NCBI RefSeq assembly: GCF_900176635.1
Contig: NZ_FXLN01000003.1
Coordinates: forward strand, 434,001-498,000
Direction: 5' to 3'
DNA from: Clostridium merdae
GTDB taxonomy: Bacteria; Bacillota; Clostridia; Oscillospirales; Acutalibacteraceae
DNA: 64,000 nt
Shown here: piece by piece, positions 34,918-43,436 of the stretch
Layout of the letters: each line of letters begins with the position of its first letter
How positions within the stretch are numbered: the stretch's first letter is position 1
Made by a program: the position numbers and the translations under genes
The notes under the pieces: model-generated
The model's database searches: none
What the model was told of the DNA's origin: nothing
The model's input: the letters and a program-made list of their open reading frames with translations, nothing else

Positions 34918-37221
34918 TCATTTGTCAAATTTATGGTGGGGTTTAAAAAACTTGAGTCGCAGAGCATTCAATACAACACACACAGAGCTAAGGCTCATTG
35001 CTGCCGCCGCAAACATGGGGTTGAGCTTCCAGCCAAGCAATACATAGAACACACCGGCTGCCAGCGGAATACCAATGCTGTTATAAAAGAATGCCCAGAA
35101 CAGATTTTCTTTAATATTACGGATGGTAGCGCGGCTGAGCTGAATGGCTGTAACCACGTCCATCAAATCGCTTTTCATGAGTACAATATCGGCGGATTCT
35201 ATGGCAATGTCGGTTCCGGCACCAATAGCAATGCCAACATCGGCACGAGCCAGAGCAGGAGCATCGTTAATACCATCTCCAACCATCGCGACCCGTTTGC
35301 CGGAGGCCTGAATGGCACGAACCTCTTCTTCCTTATCTTGCGGGAGCACCTCAGCAACCACGCGGCCAATGTCGAGCTGCTTCCGGATGGCCTCGGCAGT
35401 GCGCTTGTTATCGCCGGTGAGCATCACCACATCAATGCCCATTGCCGTTAATTCCCTTACCGCCTGACGGCTGGTAGGTTTAATTACGTCTGCCACGGCA
35501 ATTACGCCAAGAAGCTTACCACCCTTTGCAAAGAAGAGTGAGGTTTTACCTTGTTCTGAAAATTCCTCTGCCCTTTGCTGTAAAGCACTGGTATCTACGT
35601 TTTGCTCCTGCATCAATGCCAAGTTGCCAGCGGCATACGGTTCGCTGCCAATGCTGGTAAGAATCCCGCGGCCAGAAATCGCCTGAAAATCTCCAACAGG
35701 AGAAAGCTCAAAAGTAAGTTCCGCTGCCTTTTCCACAATTGCTTCTGCCAACGGGTGCTCGGAAGGCTTCTCAATAGAAGCCGCGGCAATGAGCAGCTCA
35801 CGTTCGCTGATTCCCGCAGCAGGAACCATATCGGTTACACGGGGCTTGCCTTCTGTAATGGTTCCAGTTTTATCGAGTACCACAGCGCCAACGGTATGAG
35901 CCGTTTCAAGCGCTTCAGCTGATTTAATAAGAATACCATTTGATGCTCCCTTGCCCGTGCCAACCATAATTGCCACCGGTGTGGCAAGACCAAGCGCACA
36001 AGGGCATGAAATGACAAGCACTGCAATTGCAATGGAAAGTGCAAACTCAAATGACTGACCTAGTATCAGCCACACTACGGCGGCTAAGAGTGCTATACCG
36101 ATGACCACCGGCACAAAAATACCGCTGATTTTATCTGCCATTTTGGCAATGGGTGCCTTGGAGGAGCTGGCTTCCTCAACCAGTGAAATAATCTGCGCCA
36201 GGGTTGTGTCGCCGCCCACTTTGTTGGCTTCCATTTTGAAAAAACCTGTTTTGTTTAGTGTGGCTGCAATTACGGAATCGCCAACTGTTTTCTCCACCGG
36301 GATACTTTCACCCGTGAGAGCAGACTGGTCAACCGCAGAGGAACCCTCGATAATCACACCATCTACCGGTATGCTTTTACCGGGGCGAATGAGCACAACG
36401 TCACCAACACGAACCTGCTCAACGGGAATCTCCACTTCTTTACCATCCCGAACAACCTCAGCTGTTTTCGGTGCTAAATCCATTAGTTTAGAAATCGCCT
36501 CTGAGGTCTTGCCTTTCGAGCGTGCCTCTAAATATTTACCGAGAGTAATCAGTGTTAAAATGGTACCGGCGGATTCAAAATACAAATCCATTAAATAATG
36601 GTCGGCGACCATCATATCACCCGTACCGAGCGCGTAGCCAATTTTATAGATTGCAAATATTCCATATGCAATTGCTGCTGTGGAACCAATTGCAATGAGT
36701 GAATCCATATTGGGCGAACGTTTAAACAGTGTTTTAAATCCAACCTGAAAGTATTTACGGTTTACATAAAGTATAGGGACTAAAAGCAGTAATTGCGTAA
36801 ATGCAAAGGGGATTCCGTTTTCCGCACCATGAAACGCATTTTTCAGAAACAGCGGCACGGGCAAGCCGAACCACTCATTCAGCATGTGGTGCATGGCTAG
36901 GTACATGAGTGGAATCCAGAATGCAAAAGATACAATCAGGCGAGAGCGCATCGATTTTAGCTCTTCCTGTACTGGGTCTACTGTTTTCGTTGCTGACGGA
37001 GCTGCACCGTGTGTGAAAACACTGGCGCCGTAGCCCGCATCTTCTACTGCCGAAATGATACGGTTATCATCCAGCAAGCTTTCATCAAAATGAACTGTCA
37101 TGCTGTTTGAAAGCAAGTTAACATTTACGTTTTCAATGCCCTCCAGCTTTTTTACGCTTTTCTCTACCGCAGCAGAGCAGGCGGAGCAGGTCATTCCTGT
37201 TACATTATATTTTTGATTCAA
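34918..37221 (-). CDS. copA: Copper-exporting P-type ATPase
   Basis: About 767 residues. One N-terminal metal domain (GMTCSAC), membrane motif CPCALGLATP, phosphorylated Asp in DKTGTITEGKP, SEHPLAEA and GDGINDAPALARADVG: the copper (P1B-1) set. The start is taken as TTG at 37221, eight bases after GGGGAGG; the GTG at 37230 touches that site and is too close. It heads the copA-copZ-csoR operon and removes Cu(I) from the cytoplasm. Confidence 0.94.
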   Translation of the reverse strand: MNQKYNVTGMTCSACSAAVEKSVKKLEGIENVNVNLLSNSMTVHFDESLLDDNRIISAVEDAGYGASVFTHGAAPSATKTVDPVQEELKSMRSRLIVSFAFWIPLMYLAMHHMLNEWFGLPVPLFLKNAFHGAENGIPFAFTQLLLLVPILYVNRKYFQVGFKTLFKRSPNMDSLIAIGSTAAIAYGIFAIYKIGYALGTGDMMVADHYLMDLYFESAGTILTLITLGKYLEARSKGKTSEAISKLMDLAPKTAEVVRDGKEVEIPVEQVRVGDVVLIRPGKSIPVDGVIIEGSSAVDQSALTGESIPVEKTVGDSVIAATLNKTGFFKMEANKVGGDTTLAQIISLVEEASSSKAPIAKMADKISGIFVPVVIGIALLAAVVWLILGQSFEFALSIAIAVLVISCPCALGLATPVAIMVGTGKGASNGILIKSAEALETAHTVGAVVLDKTGTITEGKPRVTDMVPAAGISERELLIAAASIEKPSEHPLAEAIVEKAAELTFELSPVGDFQAISGRGILTSIGSEPYAAGNLALMQEQNVDTSALQQRAEEFSEQGKTSLFFAKGGKLLGVIAVADVIKPTSRQAVRELTAMGIDVVMLTGDNKRTAEAIRKQLDIGRVVAEVLPQDKEEEVRAIQASGKRVAMVGDGINDAPALARADVGIAIGAGTDIAIESADIVLMKSDLMDVVTAIQLSRATIRNIKENLFWAFFYNSIGIPLAAGVFYVLLGWKLNPMFAAAAMSLSSVCVVLNALRLKFFKPHHKFDK

Positions 37222-37236
37222 AGCCGACACCTCCCC

Positions 37237-37254
37237 ACACCCCCTGTGGGGTGT
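37237..37254 (-). promoter_or_regulatory. Candidate CsoR operator
   Basis: ACACCCC-CTGT-GGGGTGT, a G-tract palindrome of the CsoR type, situated between the -10 and the copA ribosome binding site. Confidence 0.7.
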
Positions 37255-37260
37255 ATCTAT

Positions 37261-37289
37261 ACTCTACTGCAATCTTCATTGTTTGTCAA
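37261..37289 (-). promoter_or_regulatory. Promoter of the copper operon
   Basis: On the minus strand TTGACA, 17 bp, TAGAGT (plus-strand TGTCAA at 37284-37289 and ACTCTA at 37261-37266). The operator follows directly. Confidence 0.65.
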
Positions 37290-37435
37290 GGGTAACTATT
37301 TTTTCTTTTATTTAGCCTACCCGATTTTTAAGAATTCTATTTTTATAAATATTTCTTATGAGATTCTGCTGGCGCGTATTGTTTCGTTTTATCGATTACA
37401 AATTTAGAAATAGGCATGTTTCAATTACATGTTTT

Positions 37436-37699
37436 TGCGAGCGTACGAGAGCGCTCTAAAAATGACCGCCGACGGTAGATTGCAAATTGCTATCTGTTTG
37501 AGCTGGCAAAGGAGAGTGGGCATTTTTAATGGAGCGCCTTACCAGTAGCTTTCGTTTTCTGGTTTGGGGTCGTTTCCCAAACGGATTCCAAAGGCGGAGC
37601 CTTTGGTGAGTCTTTGGTGAGTCTTTGCGCCTTTTCTTCTCATCAAGAAAAGGCGAGCCTGCCCCGGCTTGAGGGGCGAATGAAAGAAAGAAGAAATTC
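37436..37699 (+). repeat. Structured intergenic repeat, copy 1
   Basis: Direct repeat with copy 2 at 37948-38200, with only scattered differences. The 3' half is a series of hairpins: GTTTGGGG/TCCCAAAC (37562-37582), CCAAAGGC/GCCTTTGG (37588-37606), CGCCTTTTCTT/AAGAAAAGGCG (37628-37655) and GCCCC/GGGGC (37661-37677). The 5' half has AAAAATG (37458) able to pair with CATTTTT (37521). Copy 1 has an 11-bp tandem duplication of GGTGAGTCTTT. No coding potential is seen. Confidence 0.85.
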
Positions 37700-37772
37700 G
37701 CTTTTGGGGCTTAGAAAGTTTTTGATATGTTATAGAAAAAGTTTTGCGCTACGGAGAAGGACATTCTGATAG

Positions 37773-37822
37773 CGCAAGGCTTTGCCCCTCATGCCGGGGC
37801 GGGCACTTGCCTTTGGAATCCG
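37773..37822 (-). repeat. Inverted, internally deleted copy of the same repeat
   Basis: Between the two direct copies, TTTGCCCCTCATGCCGGGGC and then GCCTTTGGAATCCG are the reverse complement of the outer parts of the hairpin half (from GGATTCCAAAGGC to GCCCCGG..GGGGC), with the middle missing. This points to a third, degenerate element. Confidence 0.65.
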
Positions 37823-37947
37823 AGTGAGCTCCCGCTCTGCATCTATTTTTCCGCACAGGATGCAAATCTGTGCGTTGCAGATTGTTTGTAAGGTTTTGCT
37901 TGGCTGCACGTATATGGACGGAGTACCTAGCTTTCTTAATATGTCTC

Positions 37948-38200
37948 TGCGAGCCAACGAGAGCGCTCTAAAAATGACCGCTGACGTAAGATTGCAAATA
38001 GCTATCTGTTTGAACCAGCAAAGGAGAGTGGGCATTTTTAATGGAGTGCCTTACCAGTAGCTTTTGTTTTTTGGTTTGGGGTCGTTCCCCAAACGGGTTC
38101 CAAAGGCGGAGCCTTTGGTGAGTCTTTCCTCCTTTTCTTCTCATCAAGAAAAGGAGAGCCTGCCCCGGCTTGAGGGGCGAATAAAAGAAAGAAGAATTTC
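37948..38200 (+). repeat. Structured intergenic repeat, copy 2
   Basis: Second direct copy. Hairpins are kept: GTTTGGGG/CCCCAAAC (38074-38094), CCAAAGGC/GCCTTTGG (38100-38118), CTCCTTTTCTT/AAGAAAAGGAG (38129-38156) and GCCCC/GGGGC (38162-38178). Against copy 1, a G-C pair in the third stem has become T-A and a mismatch in the first stem is repaired, so changes preserve pairing. Short open frames over this stretch (37730-38210) are artefacts. Confidence 0.85.
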
Positions 38201-38274
38201 CCTGCGGCACTAGCCGCTTAAAATTTGCTATTATAAATGGCCTGTTATATAAGAAATTTTGAGTAAACTGAAAA

Positions 38275-38303
38275 GAAGCACCGGGTTACCCCGGTGCTTC
38301 TTC
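38275..38303 (-). terminator. Terminator after the bacteriohemerythrin gene
   Basis: Stem GAAGCACCGGG/CCCGGTGCTTC with a small loop; TTCTTTTC follows on the minus strand. Confidence 0.8.
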
Positions 38304-38305
38304 TC

Positions 38306-38713
38306 TTATTTTTGCTGTTCGCGAATGTACTTCGCCATCTTTAAATCTTCACGTTTAATGTGGTTCACAAGCCAGCCGCCAATTGCGGTATTTACCTTGG
38401 CTACCAGTGCAATGTTCGCACCACTTTTCTCTAGCTCTTGCTGAAGCTCACGAATAATTTTTTTGTACTCTTCATGGTATTTATGGTGCTTATCATATTC
38501 CGGGTAAGAATACTGAACCTGCAATTTCTCTTCATCCGAAAAATGCTTGTCTACATACTTACTCAAAAAGTCCAGAGTCTTGCCAATCTCTGCGCGACCC
38601 TGCCCCTTAGAGCAGGCCTCGAGCAGTGCATTGATTGCGTCAAAGAGCTGCTTATGCTGTGTGTCGATCATGCTGTTATTGGTGATTAAATCACTTGTTA
38701 ATGTATAAGCCAT
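38306..38713 (-). CDS. Bacteriohemerythrin
   Basis: A 135-residue four-helix-bundle di-iron oxygen-binding protein. All seven ligands are in place: H20, H57, E61, H76, H80, H118 and D123. The start at 38713 is chosen because GGGAG precedes MAYTLTSDL; a longer reading from 38764 lacks a ribosome binding site. Such proteins bind, store or remove O2 in anaerobes. It is the first of several oxygen-related genes in this segment. Confidence 0.93.
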   Translation of the reverse strand: MAYTLTSDLITNNSMIDTQHKQLFDAINALLEACSKGQGRAEIGKTLDFLSKYVDKHFSDEEKLQVQYSYPEYDKHHKYHEEYKKIIRELQQELEKSGANIALVAKVNTAIGGWLVNHIKREDLKMAKYIREQQK

Positions 38714-38804
38714 TCCAAACACTCCCATATGTTCCGGTAAGGCTGACTTCCACAACCAGCCCAACCGGTAATTAATATATTAAGCAGTTACCAAATAAGA
38801 TAAT

Positions 38805-39281
38805 TTACAGTTCTGCCTTCCAAAGACCATGCAAATTACAGTAAGCGTACACCACTGCGTGTGAGCCCACTTTTTCACGGTATACAAAGTTACAGGGATT
38901 CCCTTCACAATTGGGAACAATCTCATCGTTTTCGCCTGCAAAAATTTCTTCGTTAGCCTCTGCCGGGTGGTAAACGAATTCTGCACAAGGCTTATCGCCC
39001 GGGTTTAGCTTCACAATTTCGAGCCGGTCGCCGTCTTCTAAGGCAATCCACTCAATATAATGTTCCGCGGCCATTGGGTGAGCCACTGAGCCAACCTCAA
39101 CAATCAGGCGGCCGTTTTCCATACGTGCTACCGGTACATGCTTTTCCTGCGCGGCATCGGTCACATTAGCCTGCAGCTGCACCATTGGGTCGCCACAGCA
39201 AGTGAGTGTTCCCCCACCGGTACCGATGAGCGCCACCAAGTTACCACAATGCTTACACTGATAAAAAACAGCAGATTTCAT
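38805..39281 (-). CDS. Desulfoferrodoxin (superoxide reductase) with insertion
   Basis: 158 residues, reducing superoxide to peroxide without making oxygen. The N-terminal desulforedoxin centre has C9, C12, C28 and C29. The catalytic centre has E46, K47, H48, H68, H74, C148 and H151 (CNLHGLW). Standard desulfoferrodoxins have about 125 residues; here an extra stretch of about 32 residues (about 102-136), acidic and with two additional Cys (C125, C130), lies between H74 and C148. C99 is also extra. Confidence 0.9.
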   Translation of the reverse strand: MKSAVFYQCKHCGNLVALIGTGGGTLTCCGDPMVQLQANVTDAAQEKHVPVARMENGRLIVEVGSVAHPMAAEHYIEWIALEDGDRLEIVKLNPGDKPCAEFVYHPAEANEEIFAGENDEIVPNCEGNPCNFVYREKVGSHAVVYAYCNLHGLWKAEL

Positions 39282-39553
39282 ATTTACACTCCTTATATTT
39301 TAGTAGAAACGGCTGCTTTGACCCTATGATTTGTGTTGCAAAAGATACTGCTCGCAGCCGTTTGTCTTACTCACATAGATATGCTTTTTTTTATTTCATA
39401 TTATCTCTTTTTTTTAAAAAAGGCAAGGGCTTTCCGTAAACTCGATAGAATATTTAATAATTATTCTTATTTAAATAAGATTAATATTATGATAGTGATA
39501 AAAATACCGGTCTGGATTCCAGACCGGTACAAAACAATATGTGGGCTAGCAAT

Positions 39554-40429
39554 TTACGCATTCACGGTTTTCGCCATTGCGCGTACAAATTTAATTGCTT
39601 CGGTTCCTGCCTTTGCGCCCTCGTACACTGCTTTTGAAACTTGCAGCAAACCACCGGTGCAATCACCAGCTGCGAAAAGACCCGGAATATTCGTCGCCAT
39701 ATTTTCATCGACTACAATTTTATTATTTTCTACCTCTGCCCCCAGTTTGCGGGCTAGGTCTGTACTGCCGGCTACACCAACTGCTACAAAGGCTCCCTCA
39801 GCCGATAAAGAGGTGCCATCCTCAAAACGGACACCGCTTAAGAAAGGATCGCCATCGAGCGACTGAATCTCTTTGGTGCATAACTGTATTCCCTCGGGAA
39901 CGGAAGCCAGCATTTTTTTGCCATTGGTGAGAACGGTAACAGATTTTGATGTATGCAGCAACTCCAGTGCCTCATGTATAGCGTAATCTCCGTTACCCAA
40001 AACCACAACTTCTTTCCCACGGTAGAAAAAGCCGTCGCAAACTGCGCAATAGCTAACGCCATGACCCTCCAGCTCTTGCAAGCCGCGAATACGCGGTGCA
40101 GAACGGGTTGAACCGGTTGCCAGAATGAGTGCATCTGCCGGGTATTCACCGCGTGCGGTTTTTACCACCAAGCGCCCGTCATAAGAGATGCCAACGACTT
40201 CATCCTCCACCATTTGTGCACCTAGGCGCTGTGCCTGTTGCAGCCCGGTTTGCACCAGCTCCGGGCCGGTAATCGGTTCCGGGAAGCCATAAAAATTTTC
40301 TATTTTCTCCACTTTATCCAGTGTGCCGTTGTCTTTACCGATAATGGTTGTTTCCATTCCAGCTCGCAGGGTATAAAGAGCAGCCGAGATGCCAGCGGGC
40401 CCTCTTCCGACGATTACGATATTTGCCAT
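39554..40429 (-). CDS. trxB: Thioredoxin reductase-like flavoprotein
   Basis: 291 residues. FAD-binding GRGPAGISAALYTLRAG (8-24), redox-active C128-A-V-C131 followed by DGFFYRG, and a C-terminal FAD motif GLFAAGDCTGG. The second nucleotide domain has GNGDYA (145-150), but the NADPH-binding HRRxxxR is absent; the matching place reads VLTNGKKM. This fits the clostridial type that takes electrons from ferredoxin rather than NADPH (FFTR), though that is inference. No thioredoxin gene is adjacent. Confidence 0.88.
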   Translation of the reverse strand: MANIVIVGRGPAGISAALYTLRAGMETTIIGKDNGTLDKVEKIENFYGFPEPITGPELVQTGLQQAQRLGAQMVEDEVVGISYDGRLVVKTARGEYPADALILATGSTRSAPRIRGLQELEGHGVSYCAVCDGFFYRGKEVVVLGNGDYAIHEALELLHTSKSVTVLTNGKKMLASVPEGIQLCTKEIQSLDGDPFLSGVRFEDGTSLSAEGAFVAVGVAGSTDLARKLGAEVENNKIVVDENMATNIPGLFAAGDCTGGLLQVSKAVYEGAKAGTEAIKFVRAMAKTVNA

Positions 40430-40690
40430 AATTGAGCCTCTCCTTTTTTCTATTTTAATGTATCGAATTATCTTATTTAATACTAGTATATCATTTTTCG
40501 CAAAAAAAGTATCGTGACAAAGTTACAATTCGATTTCTCTCATGGAAACGTTCTAAACCATAGCCCTTACACAGCCAAAAAACGGTTAAAATCAACAGTG
40601 GTTTTCCTGCCAGATACAGTATATAATAAAGGCAAGCAAAAGGGAAAATTTGCCGTTTCTATATTTCGTGGTTTACAAGGAGGATACTAA

Positions 40691-41464
40691 ATGCCTGAAA
40701 GAATGCCTGCGCTCTTTGTGGGACACGGCTCTCCAATGAACGCGGTGGAAAACAATCAGTATACAAAAAAATGGCAAGAAATAGGCCGCAGCCTTGCGCG
40801 CCCTCGCGCAATTCTAATGGTTTCGGCGCACTGGTATACCCACGACACTCGAATTATGGATACAAAAAGTCCCAGACTGGTGTACGATATGTATGGCTTC
40901 CCAGAGGAACTGTACCGAGTACAGTACCCCTCTCCCGGTTCCCCGGAACTAGCCAGCCGGGTACGAGAGTTACTTTCGGTGCCCGTTAAAACAGACAACA
41001 GTTGGGGAATTGACCACGGCGCATGGTCTGTGCTGCGTCACCTATTCCCGCAAGCCAATATACCGGTGGTGCAGCTCAGCATTGATGGCACTGCCGATGA
41101 ACAAGTACATTTTGATATAGGTCGAGAGCTTGCCGCTCTTCGTGATGACGGAGTGATGATTATCGGCAGCGGGAATATTGTGCATAACCTGGCAAAAATT
41201 CAATGGCAGGCGGAGGGCGGCTTTTCTTGGGCCGAGGAATTTGACGGCTATATTCGGGACAAAATTGTAGCAAGAGAGTATACCGAAGTCGTTCATTACC
41301 AAAATGCAGGTTCTTGTGCCAAAATGGCATTTCCTATTCCCGACCATTTTTACCCGCTTTTGTATGTTTTGGGTGCCAGCAACAAAAACGACCAAATTAC
41401 TGTTTTTAACGAAGATTGTCTATTAGGCTCACTGTCTATGACAAGCTACCTATTTCAGCCATAA
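40691..41464 (+). CDS. LigB-family extradiol dioxygenase, YgiD-like
   Basis: 257 residues resembling 4,5-DOPA extradiol dioxygenase and the YgiD proteins, class III enzymes with His-based metal sites (VGHGSPMNA with H12; SAHWYTHDT with H47; a later GSGNIVHNL with His). In anaerobes the true substrate is unclear. The start has AAGGAGG seven bases upstream. It precedes an FMN reductase gene by 47 bp and an HD-domain gene, probably in one operon. Confidence 0.85.
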   Translation: MPERMPALFVGHGSPMNAVENNQYTKKWQEIGRSLARPRAILMVSAHWYTHDTRIMDTKSPRLVYDMYGFPEELYRVQYPSPGSPELASRVRELLSVPVKTDNSWGIDHGAWSVLRHLFPQANIPVVQLSIDGTADEQVHFDIGRELAALRDDGVMIIGSGNIVHNLAKIQWQAEGGFSWAEEFDGYIRDKIVAREYTEVVHYQNAGSCAKMAFPIPDHFYPLLYVLGASNKNDQITVFNEDCLLGSLSMTSYLFQP

Positions 41465-41511
41465 ATTTGCGGTGATTTTAAACCGCAAGGAATAATGAAA
41501 GGAGCATTTTT

Positions 41512-42066
41512 ATGAACCCCATTAAAATTGTTGGATTTACCGGAAGCCTTCGCAAAGGCTCTTATAACCTCGCTGCGCTGCGCGCCGCGAAAGAATTACT
41601 TCCCAATGACGCCGAGCTGGAGATTTTAGACCTCTCTGCAATCCCATTTTTCAACGAGGACTTAGAAGGTGGGGAACTGCCTGCACCCGTTACCGACTTC
41701 ATGAAAAAAATCACAGAGGCAGATGCATTGCTGATTGCTACACCGGAGTACAATTTTTCTATCCCTCCCGTACTCAAAAACGCATTAGACTGGGCTTCCC
41801 GTAATCCGGCCAGACTATTTTCCAACAAGCCAACCGCAATTATGAGTGCTTCTATGGGGCCGTTAGGTGGTGCCCGTGTGCAATACCATCTGCGTCAAGT
41901 TGGCGTTGTTCTGAATATGCGCATTATCAATCAGCCCGAAGTGTTTATTGCATCTGCACATGAAAAAGTAGACGCAGACGGTAATCTGGTTGACAAAGAG
42001 ACCAGAGAGCACATTTCAGCTCTCACCAATAAGCTAATCGACTTAGTAAAAGCTCAAAAGGCCTAA
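41512..42066 (+). CDS. NADPH-dependent FMN reductase family protein
   Basis: 184-residue flavodoxin-like quinone, chromate or azo-reductase type enzyme. The FMN phosphate loop GSLRKGSYNLA (about 11-21) and the flavin contact PEYNFSIPPVLKNALDW (about 78-94) are clear. It can detoxify quinones or supply reduced flavin. It sits in a likely operon with the dioxygenase and HD-domain genes. The start follows GAAAGGAG. Confidence 0.9.
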   Translation: MNPIKIVGFTGSLRKGSYNLAALRAAKELLPNDAELEILDLSAIPFFNEDLEGGELPAPVTDFMKKITEADALLIATPEYNFSIPPVLKNALDWASRNPARLFSNKPTAIMSASMGPLGGARVQYHLRQVGVVLNMRIINQPEVFIASAHEKVDADGNLVDKETREHISALTNKLIDLVKAQKA

Positions 42067-42099
42067 ACCAACGACGGAATCCATTGGAGAACACAGCCC

Positions 42100-42609
42100 A
42101 TGCAACAGAGCAATCAGAATCAAAAAAAGAAGTCGAACAGCCTTCGTGTAAAGCTTACTGTACAGGAGCGTAAAGAATTTCAACAATACAGCCACCAATT
42201 GCTAAAGCACCCACAGGTGCAGCAAATGGAAGCGTATATTCAGCACGGTTCTGTTAGCTGCTTAGAGCACAGTGTGGCGGTTGCCGAGCTCAGCTTTTGG
42301 CTCTGCCGCAAGCTGGGAATTCGAGCAGATGTAAACAGCTTGGTGCGAGGCGCCCTGCTGCATGACTTTTTTCTATACGATTGGCATGATAAAGACCCCC
42401 ACCGCTCCGGTTTGCATGGGTTCACTCACCCAAAGGCCGCACTGCGTAATGCAAATAAAGCGTTTCGGCTCAATAAACGTGAGCAGGACATTATTCTAAA
42501 GCATATGTGGCCGCTTACTCTGCGCAGCTGCCCCCGGTATCGGGAATCTGCGATTGTGTGCGCCGCCGACAAATGTTGTTCCTTTTGGGAGACCTTTTTC
42601 TGCCGCTGA
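42100..42609 (+). CDS. HD-domain phosphohydrolase
   Basis: 169 residues; an HD-type metal site is formed by H57, H88-D89, H110, H135 and D157. It is a predicted soluble metal-dependent phosphohydrolase. Nucleotide or phosphoester substrates are typical of the superfamily, but nothing identifies the one here. The N terminus (1-20) is Gln/Lys-rich and probably disordered. It ends at a strong shared terminator. Confidence 0.8.
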   Translation: MQQSNQNQKKKSNSLRVKLTVQERKEFQQYSHQLLKHPQVQQMEAYIQHGSVSCLEHSVAVAELSFWLCRKLGIRADVNSLVRGALLHDFFLYDWHDKDPHRSGLHGFTHPKAALRNANKAFRLNKREQDIILKHMWPLTLRSCPRYRESAIVCAADKCCSFWETFFCR

Positions 42610-42634
42610 GAAAGCGACACATCATAACCAAATA

Positions 42635-42669
42635 AAAAAAGCAGGCGGCAATAAACCGTCTGCTTTTTT
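42635..42669 (+). terminator. Shared bidirectional terminator
   Basis: AAAAAAGCAGGCGG pairs with CCGTCTGCTTTTTT (one G-T pair); it serves both the HD-domain gene and the converging gene at 42687. Confidence 0.85.
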
Positions 42670-42686
42670 CAATATCGTATTTCACA

Positions 42687-43229
42687 TTAAGTGAGCGAGC
42701 GAACTGCCGCCTCTTTTCTGCGTGCCTCCAACCGGCGGGCACGTGCCTGTTCTTTTACAATTACCTGGCGCAGTGTTTGTATACGAAAGCGGTTGTAACG
42801 CTGTATGCACACGAACGGCAGGTTGCCAAGCAGAATGAGGGCTGAGAAAACAATTGCCATAATCAGCGAAGAGTTCATTACGAACACCACTACTACAAAC
42901 ATACAGTTTTTTAGGTGCATCCATTCGCCGCGGCAGGTTTCCAGCATAAACTCATCCAAATACTCCGGCGTTACACGAGATAAATGTTTTTTAGAAAAAC
43001 CATCTTTCCCTATATATTGGGGTACACTGTCTTTCCATAAATGTATTTTTAAATTACTGCGGTACCAACGGCCGTTTTGCTCCCAACGGAATGCCTGGTA
43101 GCGATTTTTAGCCGGGTCAAAGGTCTGCTTCGACAATTTTACGCAAGCAAAAAACACCACGCAATGCCACATGGTGATTATCATTACATTCCATACAATT
43201 GCATGAGAAAGAGATGCGCTTTTGAACAT
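42687..43229 (-). CDS. CrtO-like acyltransferase family membrane protein
   Basis: 180 residues with hydrophobic segments at about 8-30 and 108-140. The middle part has W-x-D-S-VP (about 65-70) and LDEFMLETCRGEWMH (about 92-106), the signature of the glycosyl-diaponeurosporenoate acyltransferase (CrtO) family of staphyloxanthin synthesis. No other carotenoid gene is in the window, so the substrate is probably a different lipid or glycolipid. The tail is basic and Arg/Glu-rich. The family call rests on memory of the motif. Confidence 0.6.
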   Translation of the reverse strand: MFKSASLSHAIVWNVMIITMWHCVVFFACVKLSKQTFDPAKNRYQAFRWEQNGRWYRSNLKIHLWKDSVPQYIGKDGFSKKHLSRVTPEYLDEFMLETCRGEWMHLKNCMFVVVVFVMNSSLIMAIVFSALILLGNLPFVCIQRYNRFRIQTLRQVIVKEQARARRLEARRKEAAVRSLT

Positions 43230-43436
43230 AAATAATTCCTTCTTTAATTATAACAGTAGTGCCGTATTCTTACTTTCTATCATAAACTTTTTTCAAGAAA
43301 TATTGTTAACAAATTATGAATGAAGCGTTTTTAAAAAACGCTTTTTGTAAGCATATTGCGGCTTAGCGATAGGGTATGGTAATATATAGAGAAGTGAATC
43401 ATTCCCATATTTGCCTAAGGCGGTGAGGTACTCCTT

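Noticed and set aside
37436..38200. CRISPR-like array
   Set aside because: The units are about 250 bp, only two and a partial third, and lack short regular spacers; no cas genes are present.
37730..38210. Open frames of about 80-100 residues over the repeat region
   Set aside because: They run across hairpin repeats on both strands, have no ribosome binding sites and no recognisable domains.
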